64,000 nt of DNA, taken from the NCBI GenBank assembly GCA_019614645.1, contig JABWDB010000005.1, forward strand, positions 7,782,001 through 7,846,000, read 5' to 3'. This document shows, piece by piece, positions 10,481-23,401 of the stretch. The notes under the pieces are model-generated. The model was given only the letters and a program-made list of their open reading frames with translations, searched no databases and was not told where the DNA came from. The DNA comes from Stratiolaelaps scimitus (taxonomy: Eukaryota; Arthropoda; Arachnida; Mesostigmata; Laelapidae). The translations under genes and the position numbers were made by a program. Each line of letters opens with the position of its first letter. Position 1 is the first letter of the stretch.

Positions 10481-12599
10481 CGCTGGTGCCGGCGGCAGCG
10501 GCGGCGGCGGCTATGAGTGATCGAACGATGCTTGCCTTCGTCTGAAAACAACTCTTTGCTAGTCCCCAGACCCACAGACAGAGCAATGCATTGCAAAGGA
10601 AAAGAACCCTGGATGGCTGGGCCAGCAATCGTCCAGCGTAGGTAGCTGCAGTAGGCTGCTCCAGACATTTTCTAAACACGTTGCATCCACCAAACGCTTA
10701 AAAGCGTTTCGCCCACCGATCGGAATAGCAGCTGCAGTAGCGCAGACGAAGGCGTTCCGTTTGGCCGTTCTACGGCAGCCGTCGAATTGCTGCGTTTGTA
10801 TAATATTAAGAGGCGCGGTGGCTTCGACAGCTAACTCCCTGACTATGCAATGCCACAGGCCGCCGGAAAAAACGAGCCCGGTAAATGTACCGTAGCCATC
10901 TGGGGGAAGGCGTACCTGGATTGAATAGAGCTGAACTGACGCCCCCCCATTGCTCACTTAATCAGTAGTCACCTTGCATCAAGCTCGGACGAAGGTTGAT
11001 ACGCTTCCGTCCATAGATTTACAGAGGAACACCCCTGCAATTAATTCTATCGCCACATAGTATAGTACCGTGCTATACAAAACACCAAAGGCGCAAGTGT
11101 TGGACCCTCGGTCCTCTTCACGTCTTTGCCTTTCGCCAACAAACGATTCCGGTCGGTGGCCCACTATTTTCCCTCTATTGTTGTTTGCTGGTCGCGGCCA
11201 ACGTGTGTGGCGTCCGCCACCGCCGGCCCTGATCGACCATCTCAACATCAGCCGCCCATCTCCATCGGGAAGGAAGCCCGGCCGGTACGTTTCGACGGCT
11301 ACAACCGCCGAAGGCATCTGGCAGTTTCCGCCAACAGCGCCCCACCACCCCTCCACCCCCGATATTCCTCGCATCGTCCTCTCCCCTCTAGTTGTATTTC
11401 TATACTTGGCACCCGTTTTCTTACCCCACCGACCGCGTTCTCTGTCAGCGTCCTATCCAGATACAGTTTCCGCTGGTCCCACGCGTCGAGGGACTCTACA
11501 CACGTGTGTATGGAGAAGAAATTCTAGCATGGCGCGGGCAGAAAGAGCTTTAGTTCGCCAACCCTTCACCGCCGTACAGTTTCCGAAGGCTACGAGGATG
11601 TCTGCTGGTGCTGGCCGCTTGCGTCCATGTGTAAGTGCGTACGTGGCCGGTTACGAAGAAGCGGTTATGAACCATCTCTCTCTCTGTATTTTCTTCGTTT
11701 TCTATTCTGTCTACCAGTCTGCCCGCATGTGAACTGCAGAACACAGCCGAACAGGGGATGTGTACGAAGTCCCCGTGGAATTGGAGGCTGGACCCCGCCC
11801 ACTGTGTCCACTACCGAACGCTAAACGCGGTGGCGGCAGCGGCCAAAGGGCGTCAAAAAGCAGGTATAATACAATTCGTGTTGTCCCCATGTTATTACCT
11901 CAACATATAAATAGATAGCCACTTATGTGAGTTGAGAGCATCACGGCGGACAATAGCAGCGCTGGCATACGACGTTAAGTACGCCTTAAGTGGTCCTGCC
12001 AAGATCCAGCGCGGAAGCGGCTGCGGCGGTCTTATTCTTTGCCGCTGTCGCTAGTGCTAACAGAACGACAATGACGACGACGGCTTCAGCGGTCGTTCGC
12101 ACATACGCCCTGCGTCCTGCTAGTCATCAGGCGAGCCGTACTATTTGTGGGTCGGTGACGATATTTGGGCATCTATGGCCTCCCGCTAGAGGAGGCGACT
12201 TGTGTGTTACGATACACAGGGGGCCCACATAAAAATAGATGCCCCTTGGAGAAGCGTCGAAGGGGTGATGATAGCTGCTGGTTGATAGGGTATGCAAAAA
12301 AGCACACTGAGCTAATCCGCTTTTGGCGGTGCACGTGATCGTGCGAGAAGACGATAATACAACAGATCTGCAAATTTGTACAATGCGAATGAAGGGCTGC
12401 CTTTCGCATAGATATATCGATGTTCGTTGTGGTTTCGAGCCAAACAACGCGTTCTTCAATAGCGAATGGGATGCGTTAATACACAGAGTACTGCTAGCAA
12501 ATCGGAACGTTCCTTAAGCTGACTCTTAGTAATCATCCTTATGTGACCAGCCTCGGCTCTGAACCCTTAGGTATTATTTCGAGGGTTGCTGCCATCTTG

Positions 12600-12770
12600 T
12601 CGGCAAGAATCCACCGATAACGAACAAGACGTGATAAAGAAATCCAAAGATTCCCAAAGCGTCTGGCTGCAGGATTTGAACCCAAGCCATATGTCCCTCC
12701 TGTCTAGAAGAAATCAACTTCTGCTATAATTTGCTGAATCGTTGGAGAAATAGCCTACAGACATTCGAGT
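12600..12770 (-). mobile_element. Weak SINE candidate (B box on minus strand)
   Basis: The minus strand contains TGGCTTGGGTTCAAATCCTG (12668-12687), whose GGGTTCAAATCC is a B-box core like that at 5055-5065. An A box is not convincing. Boundaries are guesses. Confidence 0.25.
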
Positions 12771-15700
12771 AGTGGTATTCCCTGATATTGTGGGACTACA
12801 TGATGGTTTGCACTGTGATTTGGGGGACAAATCTGATATTCGCAAGACACGCTATGGAGCAACGCGTCCTGGATAGCCGCACAATGGCACTCACAATTTG
12901 CCATGACTCAAGACAAAATTTATTATCCGACGAGTTTGTCGGACACAGCCCGCCACCCTGTACGGCGCGCACATGGCGTAATCAGCTAAATGGTGCTGCA
13001 CGCAAGATATTCACAACATGACATCACGTCATGACATGAGATGGGGACATCGCTTAGTAAACAGAGGTGTCATGCAGATATAATTGGAAACGTGATCTAA
13101 ATAAACAAGCCACTAATCGTTTATCTCATCAACGACTTTATTATACTATACCATAGCCATTGCACTGTATCGTACCAGGAGAACATATATATGGTTACCG
13201 TTTGATGGACACGTTTCGACAAGGAAACAATAAAATTGTAGGTAATTCGGACTGACGTTTGCGGATCGAGTCACGTTGGTTATCGCAGGATTTCAGTGAG
13301 GAGGGCGTAGACAGGCACTTCTGAAATTTTTACGACCTCTAAAGGGTGGCCTTGTATGGCCTTTGCTGGAACAGGCCGGCCGCCAGGCGGATCCGGCGTC
13401 GTCTGGGGATACCTTTTCCTTGATCAGGTTCCAACGCTCAACGTGCGGGACAGCCTGAACACGGCTTGTACGGGGTTGCTTTTATAGCTTTATGAAATGC
13501 TCCGTCGTCTCTCTTTTTTTTTTCTTCGAAGAGCTCGAAGCGACCGTCAGGACTGGTCCCGGTCGGACTGGTTTAAAGGTTTAACTTTGACGATGGGAAA
13601 AATAACGCGACAGTGGTTATGTAATACGACCATGAACTTCGGCTGGCAATGCACTTAAAGTGAATGTCGACGTTCTCCTGTACGCCATACAGCGAAGCAA
13701 TGGAGGATAAACTCGCTTTGCTGCGTCTTAAGCAGCATTGAGACTTGTATGATTTTCGCTTTTTCCTTTTTTGGTAGAAATACACGCTGGGGAAATATTT
13801 ATCACTCATTTAGCTATACAATCAGATTATGTCGTTTTATGCAGGTAATGTTTTATCCAGTCTGCTACTCTGCTGATGCCCTCGGCACGCGAGCACCAAT
13901 AGGCTACGGCGTACGGTATTTCCCTAGGGCCCTTGCCGGCGCGAACGCTTTCCGCCACCGAACACCCCTAAAGATCATCTATAGACCTTAATAGTATAGC
14001 ACAACTTTGTGGTGCTTGTTCATTACATCGGCTAGCTTGCCCCTGACATCGGCCTTAACGATCTATTCCAGCGAAGAAGTTCACTGACGCGTTGTATGGT
14101 CATTACCACATGGCAAAAGCACTGGGAGCGGTCTCCCAGCTCCCAGCACGTCAGCTGTGGCCCCTAGCCCCCGCCATGTTTGATGGATTTAGTCTACCAG
14201 CGAGCCTCTCCAACGTACGAAGGCTTAAAAATGATGGCTGATTCACCACTGGCGGCGGAGGCGGCACCACAACCACCACTGCATGGAATGCATTCGAATA
14301 ATACCGCTGAGTAATTATAAAAGTGCTGGATATTCATCTGTGCATCCACCAAAAAGGCGACCTCGTATGGTCAGTGCGCGCACGATATGGTGCAATCGGA
14401 AGGGTGGCCATAATAACACATACGATATATGCACACACACACGTCCAACAATACCAACGTAACCAGAAGTTGAATAACCAGGAATGAGGGTGCGCAACTG
14501 GCATGACACTACAGGTACCATGTATAGGTTCGTTTCTAACGTACGATGTGAGTTAGTTACGGCATCGAAGGCCACGAGCATCGCGAACGACGTACCAACT
14601 CAAGGATTCATTGACAACGTTGAGTACTATCTATAAGTTGGCCGACAGAGGACAACTCACCAGCCAATACCAGTAATAACAGCAATAACAACACAAATGA
14701 TGCGCTTTGCCAGGCGTAGCTGCTGCTTGGGAACTGAGTTGACAATAAAGTTGACCAATTCAGCTCTAAGTTAACTGCCTTCGACTGGTTATCTTCGGTT
14801 CGAGGGTCCTGAGGGTGAACCATGCTATTATTATATATTATATATAGTCGCGAGGGGAATGGAACGGTTTCGACCGAACAACATTGAAATGTCCGTTAAC
14901 ATTGAGAAACGTCACATCATAGATCTCATTAAGAGAGACAGAAAAATCGCACAACAACGCCACGCTACGTCTTATTGGATTGGTGATCCGGTTCAGCAAC
15001 GCCCTCAGCTCGCTCAGTAGGACAAAGGTAAACCAAGCATATACATATTCGTAGTCTTGGATCAACGCCAACTCAGAAACGCAATTGAAAACAAACAAGA
15101 ACACTACTACATTTCTGAAAAAATAAAATACGACACTCGACAAGGCATCACGCAACTCTTCGCTGGAAGCTGTTTACGCTGCTGGCTGTGTTATAGACGT
15201 CTTTTCAAGTATGAACATTTAGACTTGAGTATGTGCTGCTGCCGCTGCTGCTGCCTCTACAGTGATGGGCTGTGGTTAGTTGTGTTCTGCGGCCCGAGAA
15301 TGTGCTCCGGCGTGGGCTGCGCTGGGAATTGTAGTCTCTAAGCACTTAAGGTTCAACGGTTTGTGGCTCCCATTAAATTTTATGGACATATCTTCACTTG
15401 CGGTTCGTCTTCGTCATTTGCGTCGGCTATGCACTTGTCTGCAAGGTTCTCTCTATAACACACACATAGATGCTGGGACACCAAACCCAGAGAGGGACAA
15501 CCGTTCAACGGCGGTGGCGGGAAAGGTGAGGATGGAGTATAGTAGCAGATAGCCCTTCCATCTGGTTTGGCCTGTACGATGTTTCTGGTGCAGCGTAGGG
15601 TTTTGTGTATTTTCTCAACTTCTCGATTCATATGGTGACGAAATTGTCCACGAAAACTTCCCGATCAAAAGTCAGCGCCCCCTCACAACGGTTGTTTTTT

Positions 15701-16865
15701 CGGTAACGCATCAAAATCGTCGTCTCTTGCGGTAGACGACAGTACCTACCCATGTGGCTCTCCTTAGGCCTCGTTTGCCAGAGTATACTATCCGTTGGTT
15801 CGCTACCAAACAGATGAATGTAGTTTTTGGTGCAATGCTAGAGCACGGACAACGTGAGCTATTTATCGGTTTTACGCCACATTAAGCCTCTGTGACCATT
15901 TCGCATTTGCCAACATTCATAAGATCTGTTAAGTATGCAATGATCAAGTTGTATAATTATTACCTTACATTACATATAATAGTTACTATGTAATTCATAA
16001 GCGTACCTTCCTCGTCAACATATTTTCGTTGTTGACGCCGTCCGCAGCCACCATGTGCTCACGTACGCATGCACGCGTTTGCGTACGCAATTAACAAACA
16101 AAAATATAGAAGCGAGATTGTTCAGAACGGCCACGTATATGCAGCTGTCTGTCGTCTGTCGACAAGTGCCAATTGTCATTTGTGCTAATGTACTAATTCA
16201 CACTTGTTCGTGCATACTTGCACGTCCACGCCAGCAGGCATACGCTCCCACACACAAGTCGCCTCCCGTTAACAAGCCGCACAATTGTCTAATTAATTTG
16301 CTCTGGTAGAAAGTTCGCCTGCGATCATCTTTGTCGCGTTCGGGCTCCGTCTCGGCAATTCGCACGCTTCTGAGAGTCGAACGCTTGAGTAGGGTTAAGA
16401 AATGAGGTCCCTCGAGACGTCTGCGTGAGTTGCACAGGGCGTTCCGGGCGGGGGTCGAGGCTGGGACCGCGGATAGCATCGTTGGGGACGACTGTTTGTG
16501 TCTGCAAGTGTCTCCCTTCGCTCCTTTGCGCTTGAGTGTTGTGCGCGGCTTCCCTTCTAGCCCTCGCTGGGGCTGAAAGACGAGAAGTGAAGTGGTTACA
16601 GTTGCCGTTTACGGCTTCTTCTCACGCCCAGTTAGAGGCAATGGCTGGCCGGATGCCCGGTCGGCTAGCAAAAGAGCGAGGTCGCCGTGCCGAGAGCGAC
16701 GTCTTCGTTGAAACTTCCAGGGCAACAAACAACAAAGCAAAACAGGCAGCACCGTGTTTAAGTACAAGCGGCAACTCGGAAGAGAAGGGCAGCGACCACC
16801 GGCTATTCTCGTTGTGCTCTGCTGTATCAGTCGTGTTTCTGCAATAGTTCGAAAGGATTCTCTTT

Positions 16866-16889
16866 TTCTCTCTCTCTCTCTCTCTCTCT
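16866..16889. repeat. (TC)n microsatellite
   Basis: 12 TC units preceded by a T run. Confidence 0.95.
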
Positions 16890-18769
16890 GCCTATTGCGG
16901 TCTCTAATAATATGGGCATTTTAACCACCGTTGCTCATTTACACTTGAGCAAGCAAACTTGTGCGCAAGTAAATAGCATTGGCTGTTGAAATTGTGGAGA
17001 GGCACCACGATTGCGGAGACTCATTTCCGTGATGCAATTATAACATGTTGATTAACATTAAATTGTTAGAACATATTGTCCGAAACAAAACTATGATATA
17101 CATATATACATATGGATAGACAAACTTCACAGGGAAGTAAAGGACTAGGAAAACTGACGCGAAGAGTTTCGTGGATTCCAGCCCCACCATTGCGTATCCA
17201 CAAGAGTGGTTCGGCGGACTGAGATCTATCAGTGGTCATTAAAGGAACTTCCCAGAGATCGTCTTCTGTTCTTCTCTACTGTCGACTACACTTCGTCGAT
17301 GATACTATATCATTGTGGAGGTCTCACGTTGCGTCGAACTCTGAGTAGCGGCTACAGGAAAAGTTCACGTAACATGTCGGCGGTTGTCGCGAAGAATCAA
17401 CCGGCGATTCCACCGACAACAGCAACTGCGGCAGTGACAAAGGTTTGGCCAGCTGTTGGGGCATGGCCACGTCTTCAAATAACGACGTGGCCGCGAAAAT
17501 GTAGACGCAGTTCGAGTTAAACTCAGCGGATGGTTCTGTGGGAGGCGGCTCGGGAGGGAAGACGCCAAGAGGACTCTACTCTGCTGGAGTCCTTCGTACA
17601 GCGAAGAAGGCAGACGGTGGCAGTTGAGAACGCGTCCGTCGGCTCCGCCGAGGAATACCGGGCCCTACGCGAGCTAGCCTAGCGGGACACCGCGGGTCCC
17701 ATGGGAGCAAAAAGAAAAGTTTAACTCTGGCCCAGCAGCAGCAGCAGCCCAAGCAGCACGTAAGTGAGCGTACGCAACTAATAATTATTGCTATCATCAT
17801 TATTGCCCCGAGTTGAAAACTGGCGGCTGAGTGCCTACACGACCGTGTTGGGTAATATGCTTCTCCTTTATCCGCTCCGGTTAAAGGCAAGACATTCGTT
17901 GGGCCGGCAAAGAGCAAAGTATGCGTTACACCGAAGTTGCAGTCATTCTACGGTGGAGCGATTCGTGGCAAATTACAGCGAAGGGTCTCACTTCTGCCAA
18001 GGAGCCAAAGGAAGGTAAGAGGAGAGCCTGCTTAATTCAGCCTTATCGGAAACAAGTTGGATGTCGCAAGGGGCGGCTATGATTGAGGGCTTAGCCTAGT
18101 CAAAAGAGCTGCATCAGCATGACCTGCAAAGACTACGACTTAGTGATGATACTTAAAATATGTTGGCCAGGGGATTACTTAAAACATGTGGCCAGACGAT
18201 GTCCGCTCCTGTTACGTAGATTCGTGCGAGTGCTACCGCAAGCAGCCACTTGTTTAATATTTAACCGTATTGCAATACAACTATCAGGCCGGACCCTATT
18301 GGAGGCTTGCTGGTGGGAGAGCAACAAAATCTGACAGACATAGGTCCGCCGCCGCACCGCTTAGCTTGTAGGAACGTTCGGCCCGGGAGTCTGTGTGGAA
18401 ATTCACAATTTACACCTCGGCTGTATTAATTACGCAATGCTGCACACAAGTTTAGCGTTGGTAATGATCTGACCTAATAATTCGATGTCTGCTTCCTCCG
18501 CGTCCAACTTCGAGAGGAGCGTTTCGATTATTTAGTGCAGACTGATTTGTCCAAGTGCTCGTGATCGAGATGTGGGTTTCTGCTGTGTCTCTTTATCTAT
18601 TTTGTCAGTAACGTGGCGACTCCGAATAGAGGAAAGTATTGTCATAATGGACCCTGATCATTGACTGAGAGTGCGGCTTTTTAACAAATGCGTTCAGCCT
18701 CGGAAAAAGTAGTAACCTACATTGGCTGACCAGCGAGTCTCAACGTACGGTTTAATTTTTTCGGTTCTT

Positions 18770-18915
18770 TTTTGCATGCGCGGTGGCTTGAACGGCTAAG
18801 TCTCCGGCGGTAAAAGGGCAGAGTCCGCAAATTCGAGTCCCGCTGTGTGACATATAGGAGAACTTGAGCATTGTAAAATTGCAGTTCCTTTAATAAACCA
18901 ACAATAAAGCTTTAC
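18770..18915 (+). mobile_element. tRNA-derived SINE candidate with A and B boxes
   Basis: GCGCGGTGGCTTGAACGGC (18779-18797) fits the A box. GCAAATTCGAGTCCCGC (18827-18843) contains a B box, and the two are separated by about 40 bases, as in tRNA genes. The segment after the B box (CATATAGGAGAACTTGAGC, then CAGTTCCTTTAATAAACC) is not tRNA-like and ends in an AT-rich AATAAAGCTTTACCTTT. It differs from family A, so it would be a second family. Confidence 0.5.
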
Positions 18916-19379
18916 CTTTACGGGAGCGAAGGAGACATTTGTGGGATGTCAGTATGATCCGAAGTCGCACGACATTATAATAGAGCTAAAAGGACACACG
19001 AGATGGTCATTGGAAATCTTCAGAGAAGACAAACAAGCAATCTACATTGCCAGATTCCACGCTTGCTGTCATCTGCATCACCATTTGAACGTTAGCCAAG
19101 GGACTCGGAGAGTAAGATGGGGTGAATGTGATCATACCTTACCTTAGTTTGAGCCATCCCGAAAGGACTGAAACGCAACGTGCCTTCTCCATTTGTATCA
19201 GAAGTGGACAAATGCATCCAACTCACCTACGGCCGACGTCTGATTCATGCACAACTTGTCGATCTGAACCTCATTATAAGCGTCAATACCGAGGTCTGTT
19301 CTTGCGTTCCCGGCGAAGCTTACAAGCCACGACTAACTCTAGCATTATTGTGATCAGTTCGTCTATTTCACATACTCAC

Positions 19380-19585
19380 CTGCTCGGATTGATGATTTTC
19401 GAGACATTGGTCGACCTTGTGAATGGTCTGGCGGTCGGTGAGTTCTCCATACATGAACGCACAGCGGCATGACTTCTGCATTACCTCTGCGCGGTTGTAG
19501 CCCGAAATTTTGCAGAACGACTCGGAACAATAGACAATTGGGTAGTCGACAATTTGAGCGTTGGCGAGCAGAAAACTGCAATCGG
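19380..19585 (-). CDS. eag: EAG-type voltage-gated K+ channel, PAS (eag) domain exon, partial
   Basis: This internal exon encodes the core of the N-terminal PAS/eag domain of an ether-a-go-go (KCNH1/KCNH5-type) potassium channel. The cytoplasmic domain docks on the channel core and controls gating. The translation contains [36 protein letters not shown] and [10 protein letters not shown], the signature of EAG rather than ERG (sei) or ELK paralogues. The run after KSC resembles vertebrate KCNH1 ([10 protein letters not shown]) and lacks the short insertion I recall in the Drosophila protein. The acceptor is TTTACAG at 19586-19592 and the donor is CAG|GTGAGT at 19380|19379. The exon is 206 nt: it opens with two bases of a split codon (xCC) and ends on a codon boundary after SEQ. 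No stop interrupts it. The preceding exon (conserved APQNTFLENI cap) and the following one (second half of PAS) were searched for by eye and not found, so both flanking introns are long or the exons lie outside. Confidence 0.95.
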
Positions 19586-20193
19586 CTGTAAAGTGAACAA
19601 AGAAAAACATAGCAAATTATATGATTAATTACAACAACGATAATAATAATAATAATTACCTTTATTGTATGCATTAATTACGGTTACTAACATGCAAACC
19701 TAACGAACAAATGCTGAGCACATTGTATTATAAAATAATTCTCACAAACGTGAACGCTGCCAACTGATGCACGATACTTTGACACATAGCGACACAACAT
19801 GATATTCGCAAGCATTGCACCACTCACATACTACTGTTGATTGATGTTGTTATCTTTATGCGCCGTCACTATTAGATACAGCTCTATCTATTATATATAC
19901 AACCTCGACCGAAGCGTCTTACTCTGTCGTTGTCTAGCCTGGTGACGGCACGCAGTCGTAAAAGTCGCCGAAGAACTTTAGTCGTCGGTTGGGAAACCGT
20001 CGCGGGAGCAGCAACGGGTAGAAGGCAAGCAAGTGTATATTTACCCATGACCCCTCCTCTGAAAGACGGCGCGAACGGAGAGGCCGACGGAGACAGGGGA
20101 CAAATGCCAAGGAGTGGCTAGGAATTTGGTCCAAAGATATCCTTGACCTGACGACCCACGTAAGTCGAGTTGAACGACTGCCCGCTAGGAAGA

Positions 20194-20194
20194 A

Positions 20195-20225
<31 letters not shown>

Positions 20226-20230
20226 GCGGC
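20194..20230. repeat. (GGC/GGT)n trinucleotide run
   Basis: About 12 GGN triplets, mostly GGC. Both strands stay open through it simply because it lacks stop codons. Confidence 0.9.
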
Positions 20231-20761
20231 CTCACCGACCGGAAACCAAAGAAGAAGGCCGAGCTTCCTCTGGCAGCGGATTGCCATTGAAGTTCGGCAC
20301 GGCGGGGAAATGCTATGCCGACAGTGACGTGAGCCGGCAGTCGTCCCCCGAAGGGCTGGTCGTGCCTTTCTGTGCCTCCCGCAGACCTTACAGTCAAGAG
20401 CGTTTGCTCGCCAAGAGAATCTGTCCTCGCTGTTGCCAAGACCGCTAGCGGCTTGGCTCCTAGTGGTGACTATCACCGTCCACCGGTTCTAGTGGACACT
20501 CTCACAAGGCGTTCGTATATACGTGTGATCTACCTAGGTTCACGTAAATGCCGTCCGATGCGCATGCATTTGCTACGGTTGAATACAGCTCGGCGTGTCG
20601 GCTACAATAGTACGCATCAGCTGTTAGCAAACGGCTGCGCCCTCGTTGAATTAACCGAACTAAATCTTATAACTGAATAGAATCAGATAGCTCGTGAACA
20701 GGATATTATAATTGAACACATCCTGTACCACCGTATTCAATTCAGGCTTGTATACCCCGCT

Positions 20762-20771
20762 AATATATATA

Positions 20772-20811
<40 letters not shown>
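20762..20811. repeat. (TA)n microsatellite, about 50 bp with one interruption
   Basis: Longest TA tract in the window, broken by one TC at about 20772. Confidence 0.97.
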
Positions 20812-20813
<2 letters not shown>

Positions 20814-21003
20814 AAGACAAAGATGATCCGAGATAGGTGATAAATAGTCCGTCGTGTTTCGACGCCGTCAGGGACACGAGTCACGGGCACAGTCATAGCG
20901 TGTTCACCATTTCGCTCGGACTTTTCGTATCCGTTAATGGCGGCGTTCGTTGCTCGTCTAGCTAGCGAAGGATCCCTGGAACTAGCTGGCTGGCGCCACT
21001 CAC

Positions 21004-21055
21004 CTCGCAGACGCGTCGACTTCGATGTCGGGCCGTGAGCCGACCGCTCATCGGC
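21004..21055 (-). CDS. Candidate upstream exon, frame-compatible with the eag PAS exon
   Basis: A 52-nt block lies 1.4 kb upstream of the PAS exon in the sense of transcription. It follows a TTCAG acceptor (21056-21060) and ends at a strong donor, GCGAG|GTGAGT (21004|21003). Read from its first base it is open and ends one base into a codon, so joining it to the PAS exon gives an intact GCC codon and continuous frame. It would encode a short basic, serine/threonine-rich piece (ADERSAHGPTSKSTRLR). It does not encode the conserved APQNTFLENI cap of EAG channels. It could be an alternative N-terminus, a noncoding first exon, or chance. In another frame an ATG at 21051 runs 16 codons to the same donor. 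Confidence 0.2.
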
Positions 21056-21184
21056 CTGAACGTCTCGTTGGTGCGGTGTGGCCAGTTGGAAGCAATAAAA
21101 GTAAATTATTTGGCCTAAATTGATTCTCCCCCCCGCACTGATACCGTCCCGCGCTTTTTACCACAGATCCGTGCGTTCGGTACT

Positions 21185-21221
21185 CTCTCTCTATTCGCTC
21201 TCTCTCTCTCGCTCTCGCTCC
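21185..21221. repeat. Imperfect (CT)n tract
   Basis: CT-rich run with TATTCG and CG interruptions; GAGA-type on the minus strand. Confidence 0.8.
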
Positions 21222-23160
21222 CTCTTTGTCCCTCAGACTGTCTTGGTCCCCCAGCTAACACAGGACGCCTTCGTCGTAAAGCGTGATTGCAATGGGAGTA
21301 GATAGCCATGGGATCCACTGCGACGACCCGCGGGTCTCCCGCTTGATTGTCCGCGGTTGTGGTTCCCCGAAGGCTGTTCCCATTAGTTAATGCCACTGCT
21401 CCTGCTGCTGATGCTGCTATTACTAGAGGCAGTTAGAGAATACAGGCGCGGCGGACGCTCGACGCGGCGGTGGTAATTAACGACAATGAGGTGACAACGA
21501 CAACAACAATAACAGGTAAACAGTGTGTCAGCCAGCTCGGACACCGAAGGTCGGAACGCCGAGCAAAGGGCACACTCTGATAACTTACAGAAATCTCGGC
21601 GATGCTGTTTGGCGTTTGTCAAGAATTAAACACTTACGCACGTGAGTAGGACTCGCGTCATGGGATCCTACAGCGCGTTATGGGCGGCGCTCTGCGGAGG
21701 CACTCACAAAATGTCAAAACAGAGAGAGCGTCCCCGTTGATGAGATCTCATTCGGCACCAATAGATCCCCCTCTCGGAACGAGGAAAGGAGTCGAGAAAC
21801 GATGAGATTTAGCTCTATTTTGGCTGATCGAAGGAGACAATTCGGTACTTCAAATAACGATAATGAGTTGCCGTCGATTGCGTGCAGCGCCTCAAATCGT
21901 ACATACGCCTGTGTAGGTATCGAGCGATTTAGATGACAACGGTAATGAACTTAGGACCTCTAGTCCCTTCTCATAAGGCTTGGCCTGCTTGGTCCGAGCT
22001 GTCTGAGATTTAAACAGTTCTTGGATAGGGCGTTCGGGCAGGGCGGAGTTCCCGGCTAACTTGTGCGACCCGTTCTTTCCTAGAGCCATGCGGTCCGATA
22101 TAATTGAGAGAAATTTCCCGCAAATCCTTCGTACTTCACCATGTTTCAATGACATATTCTTCTTGTAACATAATTCTCCCAAAACATATTGATCGAAATA
22201 TAGATGTGATAGGTTAATGTGAAAATATTGACAATTTACTCAGACGACTCCTCAAAACAGATACTGTGCAGTAGGCGTTGCTCATAACGTTGCTGGTAAA
22301 TACAAGTACATCGTATTATTTATTTTGCCATAATGGAAAGTCGAATATTTATCTCGAGTTTCGGCCCGTCGTACAATCCGCATATTTCAGACAATCCCTT
22401 CTTGATTGAATCAGTCTTCTGTAGCTAGGTTCGTTCTTGGTTGCGCAACTAATCGCCTGAGTGCTCTCCTCTGGGAGTTCACCGCGAGGCAGATGGTGAT
22501 GTTCAAGTTGCTTGAAAAGCTGGCAACGAGGATGTCAGTTGAACATCCCTTGAGCTGAACGAGCAAACTAGACGGGGTGATACTTATGGCAGGTAGAGTA
22601 TTAGCTTCTGGTGTCTCTCGATTCAGTCCCGCTCCCATGCAGATCTAACGGGGGCGCCTGTCACTCTGTATCTACTGGATAGTAGACTCTTACCCCCAAG
22701 TAAACCTCCTCTATAAAGACTTTTGTAGCAGCATAATGAACTCGGGGGATAATGTCGTGTCAATGCATTGTGACCTTCGATACACCATGCAGCTAGAGTT
22801 AGTAGTTCTGCGAAACTTTAACTTTCAGGTAAATAAATCACCCCGAAAATGATGCTAAGGCATCTCTCCTTATACGACCGTAAACGCGTGCGCCAAGTGT
22901 AAGAAGCGCAAACCTGTTCAGAGAAATCACCTATCTCCGCGTGCCAATACACAACCTTTGGCGTCGCGCGTAAGCGCGCTGAAACATTGATATTGTTCTA
23001 CATGCAATGAGATAGTACCCTTGAAACGTGAGCATCTTTCAGAGTCACCGACATTTAATATCCATTTTCAGGTTCCATTCTGGCCACCCTTCATGAGGGC
23101 TATATCGAACAATCTGCATGGTGAATAATTAGCTGTTGTGATAGCAGAAGCATAGAAAAG

Positions 23161-23215
23161 ATGTTTGCGAAGACGGTTGCTAGCCTTGTTCTCGCTTGGC
23201 CTTGCTTTTCACTTG
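23161..23215 (+). CDS. Candidate first exon of a small secreted protein (signal peptide)
   Basis: The ATG at 23161 sits in a purine-rich context (AAAAG before ATG). It opens 18 codons with signal-peptide character: a short N-terminus with lysine (MFAK), then a hydrophobic core (TVASLVLAWPCFSL). It runs straight into a strong splice donor, CTTG|GTAAGT at 23215|23216, in phase 1, which is typical of signal-peptide exons. Paired with the exon at 23402-23583 it gives a continuous 78-residue reading frame. Opposite strand to eag, so it would be a gene nested in an eag intron or upstream of eag. No homologue recognised; a chance combination is possible. Confidence 0.25.
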
Positions 23216-23401
23216 GTAAGTATTGTAGATCGCTTGCACAACAAGCGCATATTGGCTGACATAGACGTTTTTGTCATCAAGGCCCACACGAGGGGCGGGG
23301 TTCGGTGCCTGTGCCGTGATACGCGATTGGCCGCGGTAACTACAACATCGTCGCAGCACGAGACATCAGCACTTGCGGATTCTCCATTTTGCTACTGTCA
23401 G

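Larger units (their letters stand above)
8528..18769. other. Presumed intron or flank of eag, no exon recognised
   Basis: The stretch downstream of the PAS exon in the eag sense was searched on the minus strand for the second half of the PAS domain (ILLYKKN, VAPIRNE motifs) and none was found. Contains microsatellites, SINE candidates near 10.4 and 12.7 kb, and a short CAG run at 17732-17747. Confidence 0.5.

Noticed and set aside
14860..15021. 53-codon Lys/Arg/Ile-rich plus frame (MERFRPNNIEMSV...)
   Set aside because: Composition looks coding-like but the frame is short, overlapped by a 105-codon minus frame, and nothing matches.
15280..15310. GTTCTGCGG on plus, which could encode PQNT of the eag cap exon on minus
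   Set aside because: Flanking codons do not continue APQNTFLENI and no donor in the right phase follows.
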